In this document: positions 35,436-46,297 of the stretch, piece after piece
Layout of the letters: each line of letters starts with the position of its first letter
Numbering within the stretch: position 1 is the first letter of the stretch
From: Bipolaris cookei
Lineage: Eukaryota; Ascomycota; Dothideomycetes; Pleosporales; Pleosporaceae
Direction of reading: 5' to 3'
Length of the DNA: 64,000 bases
NCBI GenBank assembly: GCA_002286855.1
Contig: NRSV01000071.1
Location: 121,370 to 185,369 of the forward strand
Position numbers and translations under genes: made by a program
Notes under the pieces: model-generated
The model's input: only the letters and a program-made list of their open reading frames with translations
The model's database searches: none
What the model was told of the DNA's origin: nothing

Positions 35436-37062
35436 TTATCCATTATACCAGCCATTTGACCCGACATTTGCCTCTTCATTTTCACGATGTGGTATAAGAG
35501 GCTCTTTGATATCGTAAGCATCAATGAACATTCGCCAAGTGGGATAGTCGAGGCTGAGGACGGCTTGATGTTTTTGGACATTGTCTTCTCGTTGCTCCGA
35601 GACGCCGCGAGGGGCTGCTGGTACTACTCACAGATAAGCAGACGAAGGGAATACGAATGCGGCTGCTCTTACCCAGTAATGGAAGGCCATCGTAATCCTT
35701 GACGATTTTGGCATTGCCTTCTCTCACCAAGAAACTGATATAAAATAAATTTTCGACCGTCTGGCCGAAGTCGTACGGATTGATGGCGAAATCGAGTAGA
35801 TTGACAGCAGGCTCTCCATCCGTGGTCATGGCCATTCTGTATCGGCGGAAGGCGGCGTTTTGCGATTCATCGTCCATCTCGCTCTCCGATATCTCGCTGA
35901 GCTCGCTTTCCACGCGGTCTGCGCCTTGCTTGGTATGATCAATTAATTGTTTTCGGATGCCTTTGACCAGATTGGAGAGGTTGTTATTTTCGTTCTGCTG
36001 GATGTCGCCTTCTTTGATCTCCTGTGGCCGGGTTGCAGGGCCGACTGGTTGTCGTTGAGACCGAGCCTTCCGTTGTGTTGCTGATCGAATGCGCTTCTGC
36101 ACCGACAACGGGCCAAGGAGGAAACTGGCTGTAGGTGGCCGCTTGTTGCAGGGAAAACATGCCATTCGGCCTAGCATTGCCCAATCGAGACCATCTGGGT
36201 CATCATCATTATCGTCATCACCAACTGGCATGGCCGGCGCGTCCTCGTCTCCGGCCACGTAGCCCCCTGATTTCATGAAGTATATACATTTGGAAACGAA
36301 CTGGTCTAGATCGATGCCTGCGCTGTAATTGCCCAAGGCGTTGTTCAGTTTTTTGCCTGCTAGGTCACTGGCGTTGACCAAGAAACGGGAGTCTACGGTA
36401 GCATCAGCTGTTTGGCGTACTTTTCCAAAAAGGCTATTCTGTGTTCTAAGCGCATCGAGGAGACCACTATCATGCGCCTTGATGAGATCATCGCGATTGT
36501 CTGTCTTGGTCAGTTGAGTTTACACAGCTGATAAGGCAGTGCTGAACCCACCATCCAGCATGCGCTGATGGTCGCGCATTGTCGCACGCAGCCGCCTTCG
36601 CTTCTCGGGATCCTGGTTAGGGTTGTAGAACCTGAGATGGCCCTCTTCCTCCTGCTCAGGCTGAAGATGAGACTGTGAAGGCGTGTCGATGCCGTCCTCT
36701 TCGTCACACTGGTCTGCATCCTGCTCGTCGTCATATATTTGTGAACGGGACATGGTGTAATTGTCTGTGCGCCTTCTCTTGCTGCCATTGCCTTCTGTCG
36801 AGCTTGAACCCGGTGTAGGCATACGCATTGACGCGACCCTCAGGCCCCTTGGTTTGCTTCGCCGCGGGGTATTATCGTGGATTGTAGGCGATTCGTTCTC
36901 CTTATCTGAGTTCATAGAACGGGTTGGACTAATAACTAAGTAGGAGGATGTGTGTCTATTTTGCTCTGTTCGGGGCACTACGGAGGGGTCGCGGTAGAGG
37001 GAGTTGACTGTAGAGGCGCGTGTTGGTGGCGTAGCAGAAAGATGGGTATTGAGGCGCGCCAT
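35436..37062 (-). CDS. nse4: Nse4 kleisin subunit of the Smc5/6 complex
   Basis: Three exons, 37062-36552, 36500-35673 and 35617-35436, give 506 aa in frame. Nse4 is the kleisin that bridges the Smc5 and Smc6 heads and works in DNA repair and replication-fork handling in the nucleus. Recognised parts: RFYNPNQDPEKRRRLRATMR (start of the N-terminal domain after a disordered 140-residue lead), DQFVSKCIYFMKSG, LDWAMLGRMACFPCNKRPPT, and the C-terminal winged-helix part ENLFYISFLVREGNAKIVKD plus SLDYPTWRMFIDAYDIKEPL. The third exon, too short to stand out alone, supplies this end. The start at 37062 (MARLNTHLS) was preferred to an in-frame ATG at 37104. Intact. Confidence 0.88.
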
Positions 37063-37567
37063 TACAGCGGGCTCCAGCGGACGAACGGGAAAAAAAGACA
37101 GCACAATCTGAAGACGGCAAAGGAGCGACGAGAATATCGCGGGGTACTGGCGTGGTGTTGAGGCGGAGCCGGTGATTGTCAGCCCTATGCTGCTCTTGCG
37201 CCTGTGCCTGTGCCTGGCATCCTGACGCGGTTGTGGCCCACAAGCCTAGCGCGACTTTTGTCTGACCTAAGCGCATCCGCATTCGTCAGCCAAGCCTGTA
37301 TGCACCGCAACAGCCCCGCCCCCGTGGCTGGTATCACAGTGCTAAAGCCACATCCGGCTCACCGCCAGCCACATGCACGCTGATGCTCACACCCGTCCCC
37401 ACTGGGACACGACCATGTGCGCATGAACTATTGTTTGCACCACTCACACCCTCTCGCCTCGTCATGTGTCCCTAATAAAACGACACGCTCCATCTTTCTT
37501 TGCCTACATCCAGCCTGTGCTTCCTCTCCATGGCATGCTGTAACAAGCAGCTTCTTCACCGCCCACG
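37063..37567. promoter_or_regulatory. shared divergent promoter region (nse4 / vps34)
   Basis: 505 bp separate the start codons of two divergent housekeeping genes. The half nearer VPS34 is C-rich. No specific site is called. Confidence 0.5.
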
Positions 37568-40391
37568 ATGGAGGCCTTCAACTTCGCGACGTCTCTTGAC
37601 TTGACCGAGCTATCTGTCTATGTGCGAATGTAGGAGCCCGGCCATATTGCAGTACGTGTTCCCTGCGTGCTGAAGGTGTATGCAGTGATCGTCTGGATGG
37701 GAACCAGAAGCCGGTTCCTTACTCGGTGCTGTTGAAGCGACCCGACCTCAGGCATCGCGCTTCCATAATCAAGTGAGTCGGCCCTCACCCGGTACGGCGA
37801 TAGAGACATAAGGTTAATAGTAGGCCTGTAGCCCGCATTTCGAGCTATACGTTACGGCACAGGTGTGGGCAGACAGCAAGCCCCTTACTGTCCCCGTTCA
37901 GACCGCCTACAAGTCATTCAAGAACGCGCGCATATGGAATGAGTGGCTACAACTGCCCGTTACGTACGCAAACCTCCCCGCATCTGCCCAGCTAGCCATC
38001 ACCATATGGGATCTATCGCCTGCCGAAGACAAACAGTCTAACCTCCATGCCGTTCCTTTCGGTGGCACAACGATACCGCTGTTCGACAGTGACAACACGT
38101 TGCATAAGGGCAGGCAACGCTGTCGTATACACCGCTACAAGGCAGCCGATGGCCTGACTAACACCTCAACACCATGGGTAATCCAACCAGCGCGGAAACC
38201 TAGAAATGTCGAGGTAGTCGAGGACACAGTCGACAAGCAAGTTGCCGAGATGGACCGGTTGGAAGGGCTGCTCAAGAAGCAGGAAATGGGAGACCTTCCA
38301 ACAAACAACTGGCTTGACGGGCTGGTTTACAAGAAGATGATGCAAATACGAAGGGACGCCCTGACAGCTGAGGCCACAGCTCTCAGCCGACAAAGCAAGG
38401 TGGATGGCACCGGCGACATCGCTGCACAGGCTAAAGAACATGAGCTTCTCTATCTCGATATCGAATTTCCCCGCTTCGACCACGCCATTGTCTTCACCGA
38501 CGTTGAGTACCCGCCACCGCCCGTCTCCGACTTGCGATTGCCGACCGAAGCCGACGTGAGGCTGCGCCCGCCACCAGAAGTCGCTTTTGGGCCCGGCATA
38601 GATATTGACGGGGTAGGATACGGTGATGCCGACGCAGAGCGGCTCATCAAGATTTATGACCCCGAGGTTGGACGAAGAGTCAATCCTGCCGAAGACAAAC
38701 ACCGAGAGTTGATGCGTAGCCAACAGACTGATTCGTTGGACCGCGATCGAAAACCAAACGTGCACGTCCGCGATAAATTGAACATGGTCTTGTCCAAGGG
38801 TCCCCTTGATGAAATCACGTCGCACGAGCGAGACGACATCTGGCGATTTAGGTATTTCTTACTCCGCGACAAGCGTGCCTTGACAAAATTTGTCAAGTGC
38901 ATCAACTGGAAAAATCCACGAGAAGTTCGGCAAGCAGCACCACTGCTGGAAAAGTGGGCCGAGATTGATGTTGACGATGCTCTTGAATTACTCGGACCTC
39001 ACTTCGACCACCCCATTGTTCGAAGCTATGCTGTCGAGCGTTTGAAGAAAGCCGATGATGAAGAACTCCAGCTGTATCTCTTGCAGTTGGTACAAGCGCT
39101 CAAGTACGAGGCACCAGGCGAGGCAGACGATTCGTCACTTGCACGCTTTCTCGTCACTCGTGCTGCTAACAGCTTCACTTTGGGCAACTTCTTGCATTGG
39201 TATCTCATGGTTGAGATTAGCGACCTTAGTGCTGACCAAGCCCCCGAACATCGTGATCTGTTCGCAAAAGTCGAGTACGACTTTATGGTTGAGCTTGAAA
39301 AAACGCCGGAAGGCATCAGTATACGCAAGACCTTTCAACGCCAAGGCGAGCTACTCACCATCCTAGCTAAAATATCAAAAGATGTCCGCTTTGGTGGTGG
39401 TGATCGGCCTACGAAGATCGCACGTCTCAAGAAAGCAATTGCAGACCCCAAAAACGAGCTTACAAGTTTTGATCCATTACCTCTACCTCTCGATCCGTCA
39501 ATCCTAATTACTGGAGTATCGACCGAGGATTGCAACGTCCTGAAGTCGTCATTACTTCCCATGGTGCTATCATTCAAAACCACAACTGGGACGCCCTACC
39601 CTATCATCTTCAAAACTGGTGACGACCTCCGCCAAGATCAACTCGTCATCCAAATCATCACTCTCATGGACCGATTGCTGCGCAAGGAAAATCTTGACCT
39701 GAAACTCACTCCGTATCGCATCCTTGCAACTTCGTCGTCAGCTGGAGCATTCCAGTTTGTGCCAAGCATGTCGATCGCTGCGGCATGGCAAAAAAACAGG
39801 GGCAGTCTCCTCGCCTACCTGCGCGCCAACAACCCCGATGACAGTGCTCCGTTGGGCGTAAGAAAAGAAGCAATGGATACGTATATCAAGTCTTGTGCCG
39901 GGTACTGCGTCATCACCTATCTTCTCGGGGTTGGCGATCGTCATCTAGACAACTTGCTGCTCGCTCCTTCGGGCGCCTTCTTCCATGTTGACTTTGGCTA
40001 CATACTAGGTCGCGACCCCAAGCCATTTGCCCCAGCCATGAAGCTCTCCCATGAAATGATTGAAGGAATGGGCGGAGTCCAGCATCCCAACTACTCTGCC
40101 TTCAAGCAATATTCGTATACTGCGTGGTCTACCTTGCGCAAATCTTCGAACCTGATTCTCAACCTCTTTGCTCTTATGCAAGGGGCCAATATTCCCGATA
40201 TCAAGGTTGAGAGAGAAGGTAGCGTCAAGAAGGTGCAAGAGCGCTTGGGTCTTGAGAGAGGTACTGATGGAATCCAGGGAGAAGATGAGGCTGCAATGAG
40301 ATGGGAAAGATTGATTGAGGAGTCACTGGGTGATTGGAAGGCCGGAGTAATTGATTGGGCCCATGACTTTGTTCAAGGTTGGCGGAAGTAG
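37568..40391 (+). CDS. vps34: phosphatidylinositol 3-kinase Vps34
   Basis: Three exons, 37568-37629, 37686-37772 and 37832-40391, give 902 aa. The first two are short but join cleanly: MEAFNFATSLDLTELSVYVR, then DRLDGNQKPVPYSVLLKRPD, then PHFELYVTAQVWADSKPLTV. The C2 domain covers about residues 1-300, the PIK helical domain about 340-540, and the kinase domain the rest: GDDLRQDQL near 645, the catalytic GVGDRHLDNLLL near 748, and the activation segment DFGYILGRDPKP near 769. Vps34 makes PI3P for autophagy and endosome-to-vacuole traffic, in complex with Vps15. It is class III by its short, C2-first layout without Ras- or p85-binding regions. Intact. Confidence 0.95.
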
Positions 40392-40564
40392 AATTGTATT
40401 TAGAGAGAAACAATAAATTTAAGCTCGATGAGTATTCCCTCTCATCGTCAATGTCGTCCACAGGAAGGTTCTCATGTGGAAGTAGTAGTATCCCTTACCC
40501 TATTGACTGCACTGTTCGCTATGGCACCCTCTAAACATCATATGATTTGAATATAGCTACAAAA

Positions 40565-41560
40565 TCATTCCAACCAGTCCTTCTCGACGTTCTTCACCAT
40601 TTCTGCAAGCCACGGCTCGTCCTCTTCATAAATTGAATCATCAAAACCATGTTCACCGGGCCGCGTGGCCAAGTCGAATATCGTGTCCGGAAACAACTCC
40701 CTCGCTCTCTCTACAAACTTCTCCGTCCACTTGAGAGGCACAATACTATCATCCTTGCCATGCAGAATATATGTGGGAACAAAAGACTTTGCAGTCTCGA
40801 TGCGAGTGTCCGGCATGAGATGCTGCCCAGTGCCAAAGAACTCTTCCCAGCGCCCGTATGCCAGCAGCAGGGGCATGATTTGGCTGCGAGCAGGCGGGGT
40901 AGCTGCACTGACAACGGTACCCGGTTTCATAGTTGCAAGGAACTCATCCAGGTTCTTTTTTGGTGGGAAAGGGTTACCCATGATGGTGTCGTCTGGAGAA
41001 TAAGGAATGGCGTTTACCACGGGATATTGGATGAAACAAGCACGGAATGTCTTTTCTGGTAGAGAAAAGACTGACTGGAGCGCCATCTAGCCACCGGCAG
41101 AATCGCCTGTTACTAGGATTCTGAAAAAGTCGGGCTCGATAGAAGAGTCTTTGGATGCAAGGTATGTGGGCAGCGAAGACGTAAGCCAGTCTCCCAGGGA
41201 AGCAATGTCTTCTAGGATCTCATCACCAGTGTGCTCTGGTGTCAGCCGGTAGTTTGAGACAATAGCGATCGCTTTGTTGCGTATGATTAGCGGGACCATA
41301 TATGCAGAGAACCATTCGGGGTACAATGCTGTTCCTGTGGTCTGAGAACACATGGTAAGTAGTTGACAAACCTGTCATCCCGTCGAGCTACTCACTAGAC
41401 CTCCGCCATGCCATTTAACCATCACCGGATGCTTCCCGGGCGAGATCCCTTTCGGAACAAGGACATTGACTTCGATTTCGTGGTCGCCAATCTTTTTGTA
41501 TGAAGTGGTGTAGATGTTAAAGCTATCGAAGCGGTTCGCCGGAGTGGTGCGGAGTGACAT
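40565..41560 (-). pseudogene. alpha/beta-hydrolase-3 gene with one in-frame stop
   Basis: Two exons, 41560-41396 and 41341-40565, joined by a 54-nt intron, give 314 codons in frame with a single TAG at 41087-41089. The oxyanion-hole motif HGGGL and the nucleophile elbow GDSAGG are both present; the stop comes directly after GDSAGG. The part behind it (MALQSVFSLPEKTFRACFIQ, then ILHGKDDSIVPLKW and RPGEHGFDD, which give the acid and His of the triad) is fully open. Hormone-sensitive-lipase-type esterases end with this triad, so a product stopped at the TAG would be dead. It may be a recent loss, a sequencing error, or readthrough. Substrate unknown. Confidence 0.75.
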
Positions 41561-42289
41561 TTTTGTGCGGGGTAATGCGCGTACAGCTTCAAGGGGCGGT
41601 CGGCACTGAACATACGCAGCTGAACTGTTAATTGAGTACTGTTTCGCAACTATGCAGCAACCAGATTGTATTTTGCAGCTGCTATGATGGTACGGCTTTG
41701 ACTTTGAGTGGAGCCTTGACAGCAAGGCTGGCAATAGGTACTTGTTGTGTACAAATGATAGAAAGGACCCTTGCTGCACGAGATGTAAGGCCAACAATGG
41801 CTTGTCACTAGTCAGATGGTCAATTTCATTATTAGCTTAGAGACGGTTGCCATCTCTTGTTGGCAACCTCAGTTCTTACCTGCTTAGTGTTGGATGCTGG
41901 TTAGGCAATTACAATATTGGTTTTCTCAGTACGATCTACATGTATGAACAGCTGCTTAAAAGCTTATTCATCTCTTTAGAATATATCACATTTAGCCGGA
42001 TATACGAAATGCAACATTTTGGAGGAATAGCCTATTGCAATTGGCACCACAAGGTGCATGGATTAGTTATGTGATTGATATCTCGCTAAGACTAGCCATC
42101 TGGGATGGTAGTGATTGATTGTTAGCAGATCTAGAATTGACGCTCTATCGTTCGAGACGTCTTGCAAAATTACGTTCACATAATAGTACATTAATGTGTA
42201 TCTCTCCTACACTCTAACATCGTTAAATTGCACTGGTACAACTATGGTCTTCGAAGTTGTTCCAGCATTTGTATATACTCTACTGTTCA
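41561..42289. other. intergenic region, no gene recognised
   Basis: Frames are short. The right part (41900-42240) is AT-rich. Upstream of the hydrolase the same frame stays open to 41797, but that part is not protein-like. Confidence 0.45.
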
Positions 42290-42970
42290 CTAAAGCTTAG
42301 CCTCCTCAATCTTCGTAACGACATATGTCGCGAAGCCTTCTGCGAATACGGTCCCGTGGCCATCCTCAACCCACCCTACCGTCTCAATCCACCTACCCAC
42401 CTCTCTCTTAACTTTGGCTCTCACCATGAAAACACTAGGCGTAACGATTGGCTTCTTGAACTTGACTGTCAACTCCACGGTTGGAGGCGCGTGTGTTTCA
42501 TAGGCATGACATAAGAAATCGCCCATACAATGATCCAATGCCGTAGAAATAATGCCACCGTGAAGCCGGTCAGCTCCGCCATTAACATCACTTCCAACGG
42601 AAACAAGGAAGATTCCTTCGGGGCTATTGGTATCGCTGACATCGAAATGCTTCTCTTCTTTCTTCGCTTGCCTTCGTGCTTCTTGTTGGCGGGCTTCGGG
42701 CGAAGGTTCCATACGTGCGAAAACACTATTGATCATCCGGTTTCCTGTATCTGTTTCTCTTTTTTGTCCATTTCCAGGTCGAAACAACGTGACATAGGCG
42801 CGGATAGAACCGTCGGTGAAGAGCGTACGAAGGAGCATTGTGTTTTTGTTTGCACTTTCTGAGTCTGCACCAGGTACCAGGCGTTTACTTATATGCGTTA
42901 TAGAGGGATCGTAGAGAAGTGCTGTACACCATGGTTGTGCCATCAAGTCTTCGAGATGGTCTTCCTTCAT
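42290..42970 (-). CDS. hotdog-fold thioesterase (4HBT/PaaI-like)
   Basis: A single exon of 226 aa. The C-terminal about 120 residues form the hotdog domain: ADRLHGGIISTALDHCMGDF with the HGG and the acidic residue of the PaaI-type active site, then VELTVKFKKPIVTPSVFMV as the central strand. The first about 100 residues are polar and include a basic helix (EARQQEARRQAKKEEKH). The family cleaves acyl-CoA thioesters. No targeting signal is clear (a peroxisomal tail SKL is absent; it ends EEAKL). The acyl substrate cannot be told. Intact; no intron needed. Confidence 0.82.
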   Translation of the reverse strand: MKEDHLEDLMAQPWCTALLYDPSITHISKRLVPGADSESANKNTMLLRTLFTDGSIRAYVTLFRPGNGQKRETDTGNRMINSVFARMEPSPEARQQEARRQAKKEEKHFDVSDTNSPEGIFLVSVGSDVNGGADRLHGGIISTALDHCMGDFLCHAYETHAPPTVELTVKFKKPIVTPSVFMVRAKVKREVGRWIETVGWVEDGHGTVFAEGFATYVVTKIEEAKL

Positions 42971-43738
42971 GATAACTATGTGGAACGGTAATGATGGTGG
43001 ACAAACAAACGTGTTGCGTACCCTTTGCGCTCTGTGCTAAAGTGTTGGGATATTTATCCTGGTCTGAAAGTAAGCCCGAACCCCTCAACCTTGTAGTGGA
43101 AAAATCTAAATCCGGTTATTTTGGTGAGACCAAAGTATTATATCCCACGTGCTCGGCCGAGGCCAATGATCGCCGCACTCCACCACTGGAAGGCCTCTGA
43201 TACTTTAACAGGCCCAGGTTCTGTAAATGTTGACCAGGAGAAGCTTGACCCAGTAGAGCGTTATTAAAGAAGATATTTCCGTAGCCAACAACATCCTTGA
43301 AATTCTCGAGTTATCCTTTGTATACTCAGTCCAGCCGTTCCTGCAATTGGCTCCGCTGAATAATAGCATACGTTGGGCTACTGATCAGTGTTTAGCGCAA
43401 TAGTTTGAGTAACGTGAGTGCATAGCGAATGGTCCGCCCTAACAAGCCGTTGGGCTCTTGGACCTTCAAACCTCAATGGCCCAACCACACAACCTTGAAT
43501 TATTCCTAAAAGAAGTGTAAGCCTAGAAGTACCATGTATAGTCACGTGGTTACTCACTGACTAATAACACTGTGTTTAAACTTGCTCCAATCATCATACA
43601 TATCAGAATACACAATACTTCACATATACTCAGCCGCTGCACAACGCAGCTTGCAGAAAGGTACTAGGAGTGTTCAAAACAGTTCCAGCTATCCCAACAA
43701 GTATCGAAGCTAGCTTGCCGTCACCCGCAATACGGCTA
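42971..43738. other. intergenic region before the LINE
   Basis: No gene is recognised. The part from about 43640 may already belong to the LINE, because a frame with LINE character begins just after a stop at 43736. Confidence 0.4.
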
Positions 43739-44940
43739 AGTCAAACGAACCGAAAAATACGCTCTGCGAGCTATACAACTAGCTCCAACCCATCCAATTA
43801 CGAAAGCTATTGCAAGGCTACAAAAAACAAGCCTTCAGCCATCTAGACGGCCGAACAAGACCAGACAACTACACGCCATCGCGAGCTCCATCCCAGTCAT
43901 CCAAGAGACAGAAAAGATCGCCCCATATAGGTTCAGAGCATGGGATACTCTCAGCTACAACATCTCTATATCAAAAAAATCTAAAGAAGAAGAGGCAGCC
44001 GCGCACAAAGATTATATCCAAACGATAGAGGATAACTCTATAGTAATCTACTCAGACGCTTCCAAAACGAAAGACGGAGATGGGATAGGAGTAGGCCTAG
44101 CAGTCTACAGCCCAAACCAAGAAGAAATATACGCAGAGACAAAGAATATATGCGAGAACCAACTTGTCTATAATGGAGAGCTTGAAGGAATTACAATGGC
44201 CTTCGAGTACGCTGCTAAAACAGCCCAAAAAGACCAAAATATCCATGTTTACGCTGACAACCAAGCTGCGATCTATAGGCTCCAGAGTCTATCAGATAAG
44301 CCTGGCCAGCAGTGGGTAATTCGATGCCAAAAAGCAGCCAAAGCCATCCTAAACAGAAAAGCAAAAATCTTCTTGAAATGGGCTCCAGGCCATACAGATA
44401 TCGAAGGAAACGAAAAAGCAGATTCCTTAGCAAAGGAAGCTACAAAACAAACACCAAAAAAAATCACAAACAAGCCTAGCCTTCCTAGGCACCAAGATCA
44501 AACTCCTCCAAGGAGCTAGTCAAGCAGAAGAGTGGAGAAAGTATAGGGAAACAGCAAGAGAAAAGAAGACTAGCTATGGAGCTATCTTTGATCTAAAGCT
44601 CCAAAACCAACTAGCAATCCCAAGAGGCACGAAAAGAGAGATTTCAAGCTCTTTCTATTCTCTTAAGATAGGACACGGATACCTCAACTCCTACCTAAAG
44701 AGAGTAAATAGAAGAGAAACAGATCTTTGCAACTGTGGGAGACCACAAACAGCAGAGCATCTACTTCTATACTGCGGCTTCTACAGCGCAGAAAGTAATA
44801 AGCTTTAAAAGACTCTAGGTCAAAAAATACTCAAACTCCCACTCTTACTCCACACTACGAGCGGTATAGAAGCTACTCTAGCTTTTATTACTAGCACGAA
44901 GATAGGAACAAGGAAGTGGCATCTAGGCCAAGATGGCTAG
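43739..44940 (+). pseudogene. LINE ORF2 C-terminal part (RNase H)
   Basis: The frame is open from 43739 to 44519 without a proper start. RNase H acidic residues are in place: IVIYSDASKTKDGDG, YNGELEGI, HVYADNQAAIY and GHTDIEGNEKADSLAKEA. Near 44475 the frame shifts; the other frame continues with FLGTKIKLLQGASQAEEW and SLKIGHGYLNSYLKRVNRRE, and ends with the CNCGRPQTAEHLLLYC cysteine-histidine motif typical of Tad1/I-type LINEs. A TAA interrupts after SNKL. RNase H removes RNA from the cDNA hybrid during target-primed insertion. This copy is dead. Confidence 0.8.
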
Positions 44941-45108
44941 ACGAAAAGAAAAATAATAAAAACAATAATAAAAGAAGAAAAACAACTCTGATTTTAGTAC
45001 CATTTCCTTTCCCCTAAGAGAGCCCGCTGGAAGGCAGCCCAGCTGCCCTACATCTCTCCCTGTTACCAACCTGCTCTTTAGCAACAGGCATCTGGAAAGC
45101 TAGTAATA

Positions 45109-45250
45109 GCTTAGCTAGACAAAGGCCGAAGCATCATAGTCACGCAATACAGCACAAAGTACCAAATTGTAAATAAGCAGATAGAACGGCCTCTGGCCAA
45201 AGTCCTACATAGCCAACGGCTGATACAAGACTATAATGGAATAATAATAC
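45109..45250 (+). repeat. LINE 3' untranslated region, first copy
   Basis: Blocks gcttagctagacaaaggcc, atagaacggcctctggcca and agactataatg are shared in the same order with 61463-61602. Confidence 0.8.
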
Positions 45251-45284
45251 TCACATACACTCAACTGCTTACAAGAAGAGAGTA

Positions 45285-45896
45285 TTAAGCTAGCCCTCGA
45301 AGCAATTAAAGCGTTCCTATAACTAAGCGTACGACGTGCTGCTATTGTCTACGAAGTCTTAAAATCAACCCTTTTCCGCCGATGCGACGGGAAGAAATCA
45401 ACACGCAACACACCCTAAATCGGCCAATCTTGAGCAGACTAAAGAGATGGCGCTTATACGCTATATCAAGAAACTTGACGCGCAAGGTTTTGCTCCAACG
45501 CTTCGTTACGTTGAAGATATAGTCAATTAATTGCGCGCTGCGCGTGATGCAAAGCCTGTTGGCCCACGATGGGCTTCGAACTTCGTCAAACGCGAACCTG
45601 AGCTCAAGTCGCGAATGACTCGGCAGCGCGATCGCCAGAGAGTTTTATGCAGTGATCCAGATGTTATCAGGCCCTGGTTTGACCTTGTATGCAATGGTAA
45701 GGCCAGCTATAGCATCTAAGACGAAGATACCTATAACTTTGACGAGACTGGCTTTAATATAGGTGTCGGAAACTGCGTGAAAGTAGTTACGGCTTCAGAG
45801 AGACGCATTAGGCCTATTGGAGTGCAACAGGGAGACCGCGAGTGGGTGACTCTGATCGCTGCAATCAACGCGATGGGCTGGGCGACCGCGCCCTAA
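45285..45896 (+). pseudogene. TE4: fragment of a pogo/Fot1-type transposase
   Basis: The remnant starts within the helix-turn-helix (RRAAIVYEVLKSTLFRR), runs through the CENP-B-like domain (IKKLDAQGFAPTLRYVEDIV, RWASNFVKREPELKSRMTRQ) and stops early in the DDE domain (YNFDETGFNIG, REWVTLIAAINAMGWA). Several stops occur (TAA at 45528, TAG at 45717). It lies directly behind the LINE and closely resembles TE5, whose helix-turn-helix reads SERRAAITYNVHRATLQD. No terminal repeat was found, so it is truncated at both sides. Confidence 0.75.
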
Positions 45897-45918
45897 CGTC
45901 GTGGATAAGTTTTGCACG

Positions 45919-46195
45919 TGTAGGTGCAGTGAGAAAAAATGGATGTTGTTGTGTGTCGCACGCGTACGTGCGGTGAATTGATGTGTGTATTGATGTGTGT
46001 ATTGTGTGTGCTCTCTAATATCGACCCGCCTTATCGTTATTTATACGTGGCGGTTGTGGGCGTCAAGATCAGGTTCGCTAATAGTCCTTTTGGCTTCCCT
46101 GATAGACTCCCGGTGTTTACGTACTGGTGTAGTAATAGAGTTCCCTGAACGTTCTTCGGTTGAGGTTCAACGAATCCAGGTACTTACATCTGACA
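45919..46195 (-). mobile_element. possible solo LTR, weak call
   Basis: Read on the minus strand, the segment begins TGTCAG, contains TATAAATA (46038-46045) and ends CCTACA, as an LTR would. It lacks a clear short target duplication (cgagg versus cgtgc), and no second copy is present here to compare. It could equally be unrelated filler between two transposons. Confidence 0.25.
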
Positions 46196-46249
46196 CCTCG
46201 GCTCAACTGAAGTCATTGTTTCTGCAGCCTTACATAGGCTGCGCCAATA

Positions 46250-46277
46250 AGCGAGCGTCGCACCCCACCAACTTTGC
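46250..46277. repeat. orphan transposon end of TE1 type
   Basis: After a TA, agcgagcgtcgcacccc and accaactttgc resemble the left end of TE1 (5777-5803). No matching right end was found before or after TE5, so this is a leftover end. Confidence 0.5.
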
Positions 46278-46297
46278 ACCATATTATAATTGTTTTA

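Larger units (their letters stand above)
43739..45250 (+). mobile_element. 5'-truncated LINE (Tad1-like) 3' end
   Basis: The stretch contains the RNase H domain, the C-terminal cysteine motif and the 3' untranslated region of a non-LTR retrotransposon; the reverse transcriptase is absent. The end is AT-rich (aatggaataataatac), as in LINEs that finish in simple TAA-type repeats. Its last 140 bp recur at 61463-61602. The 5' limit is approximate. Confidence 0.75.

Noticed and set aside
38166..38825. 219-codon minus-strand frame
   Set aside because: Antisense shadow of VPS34, which is certain.
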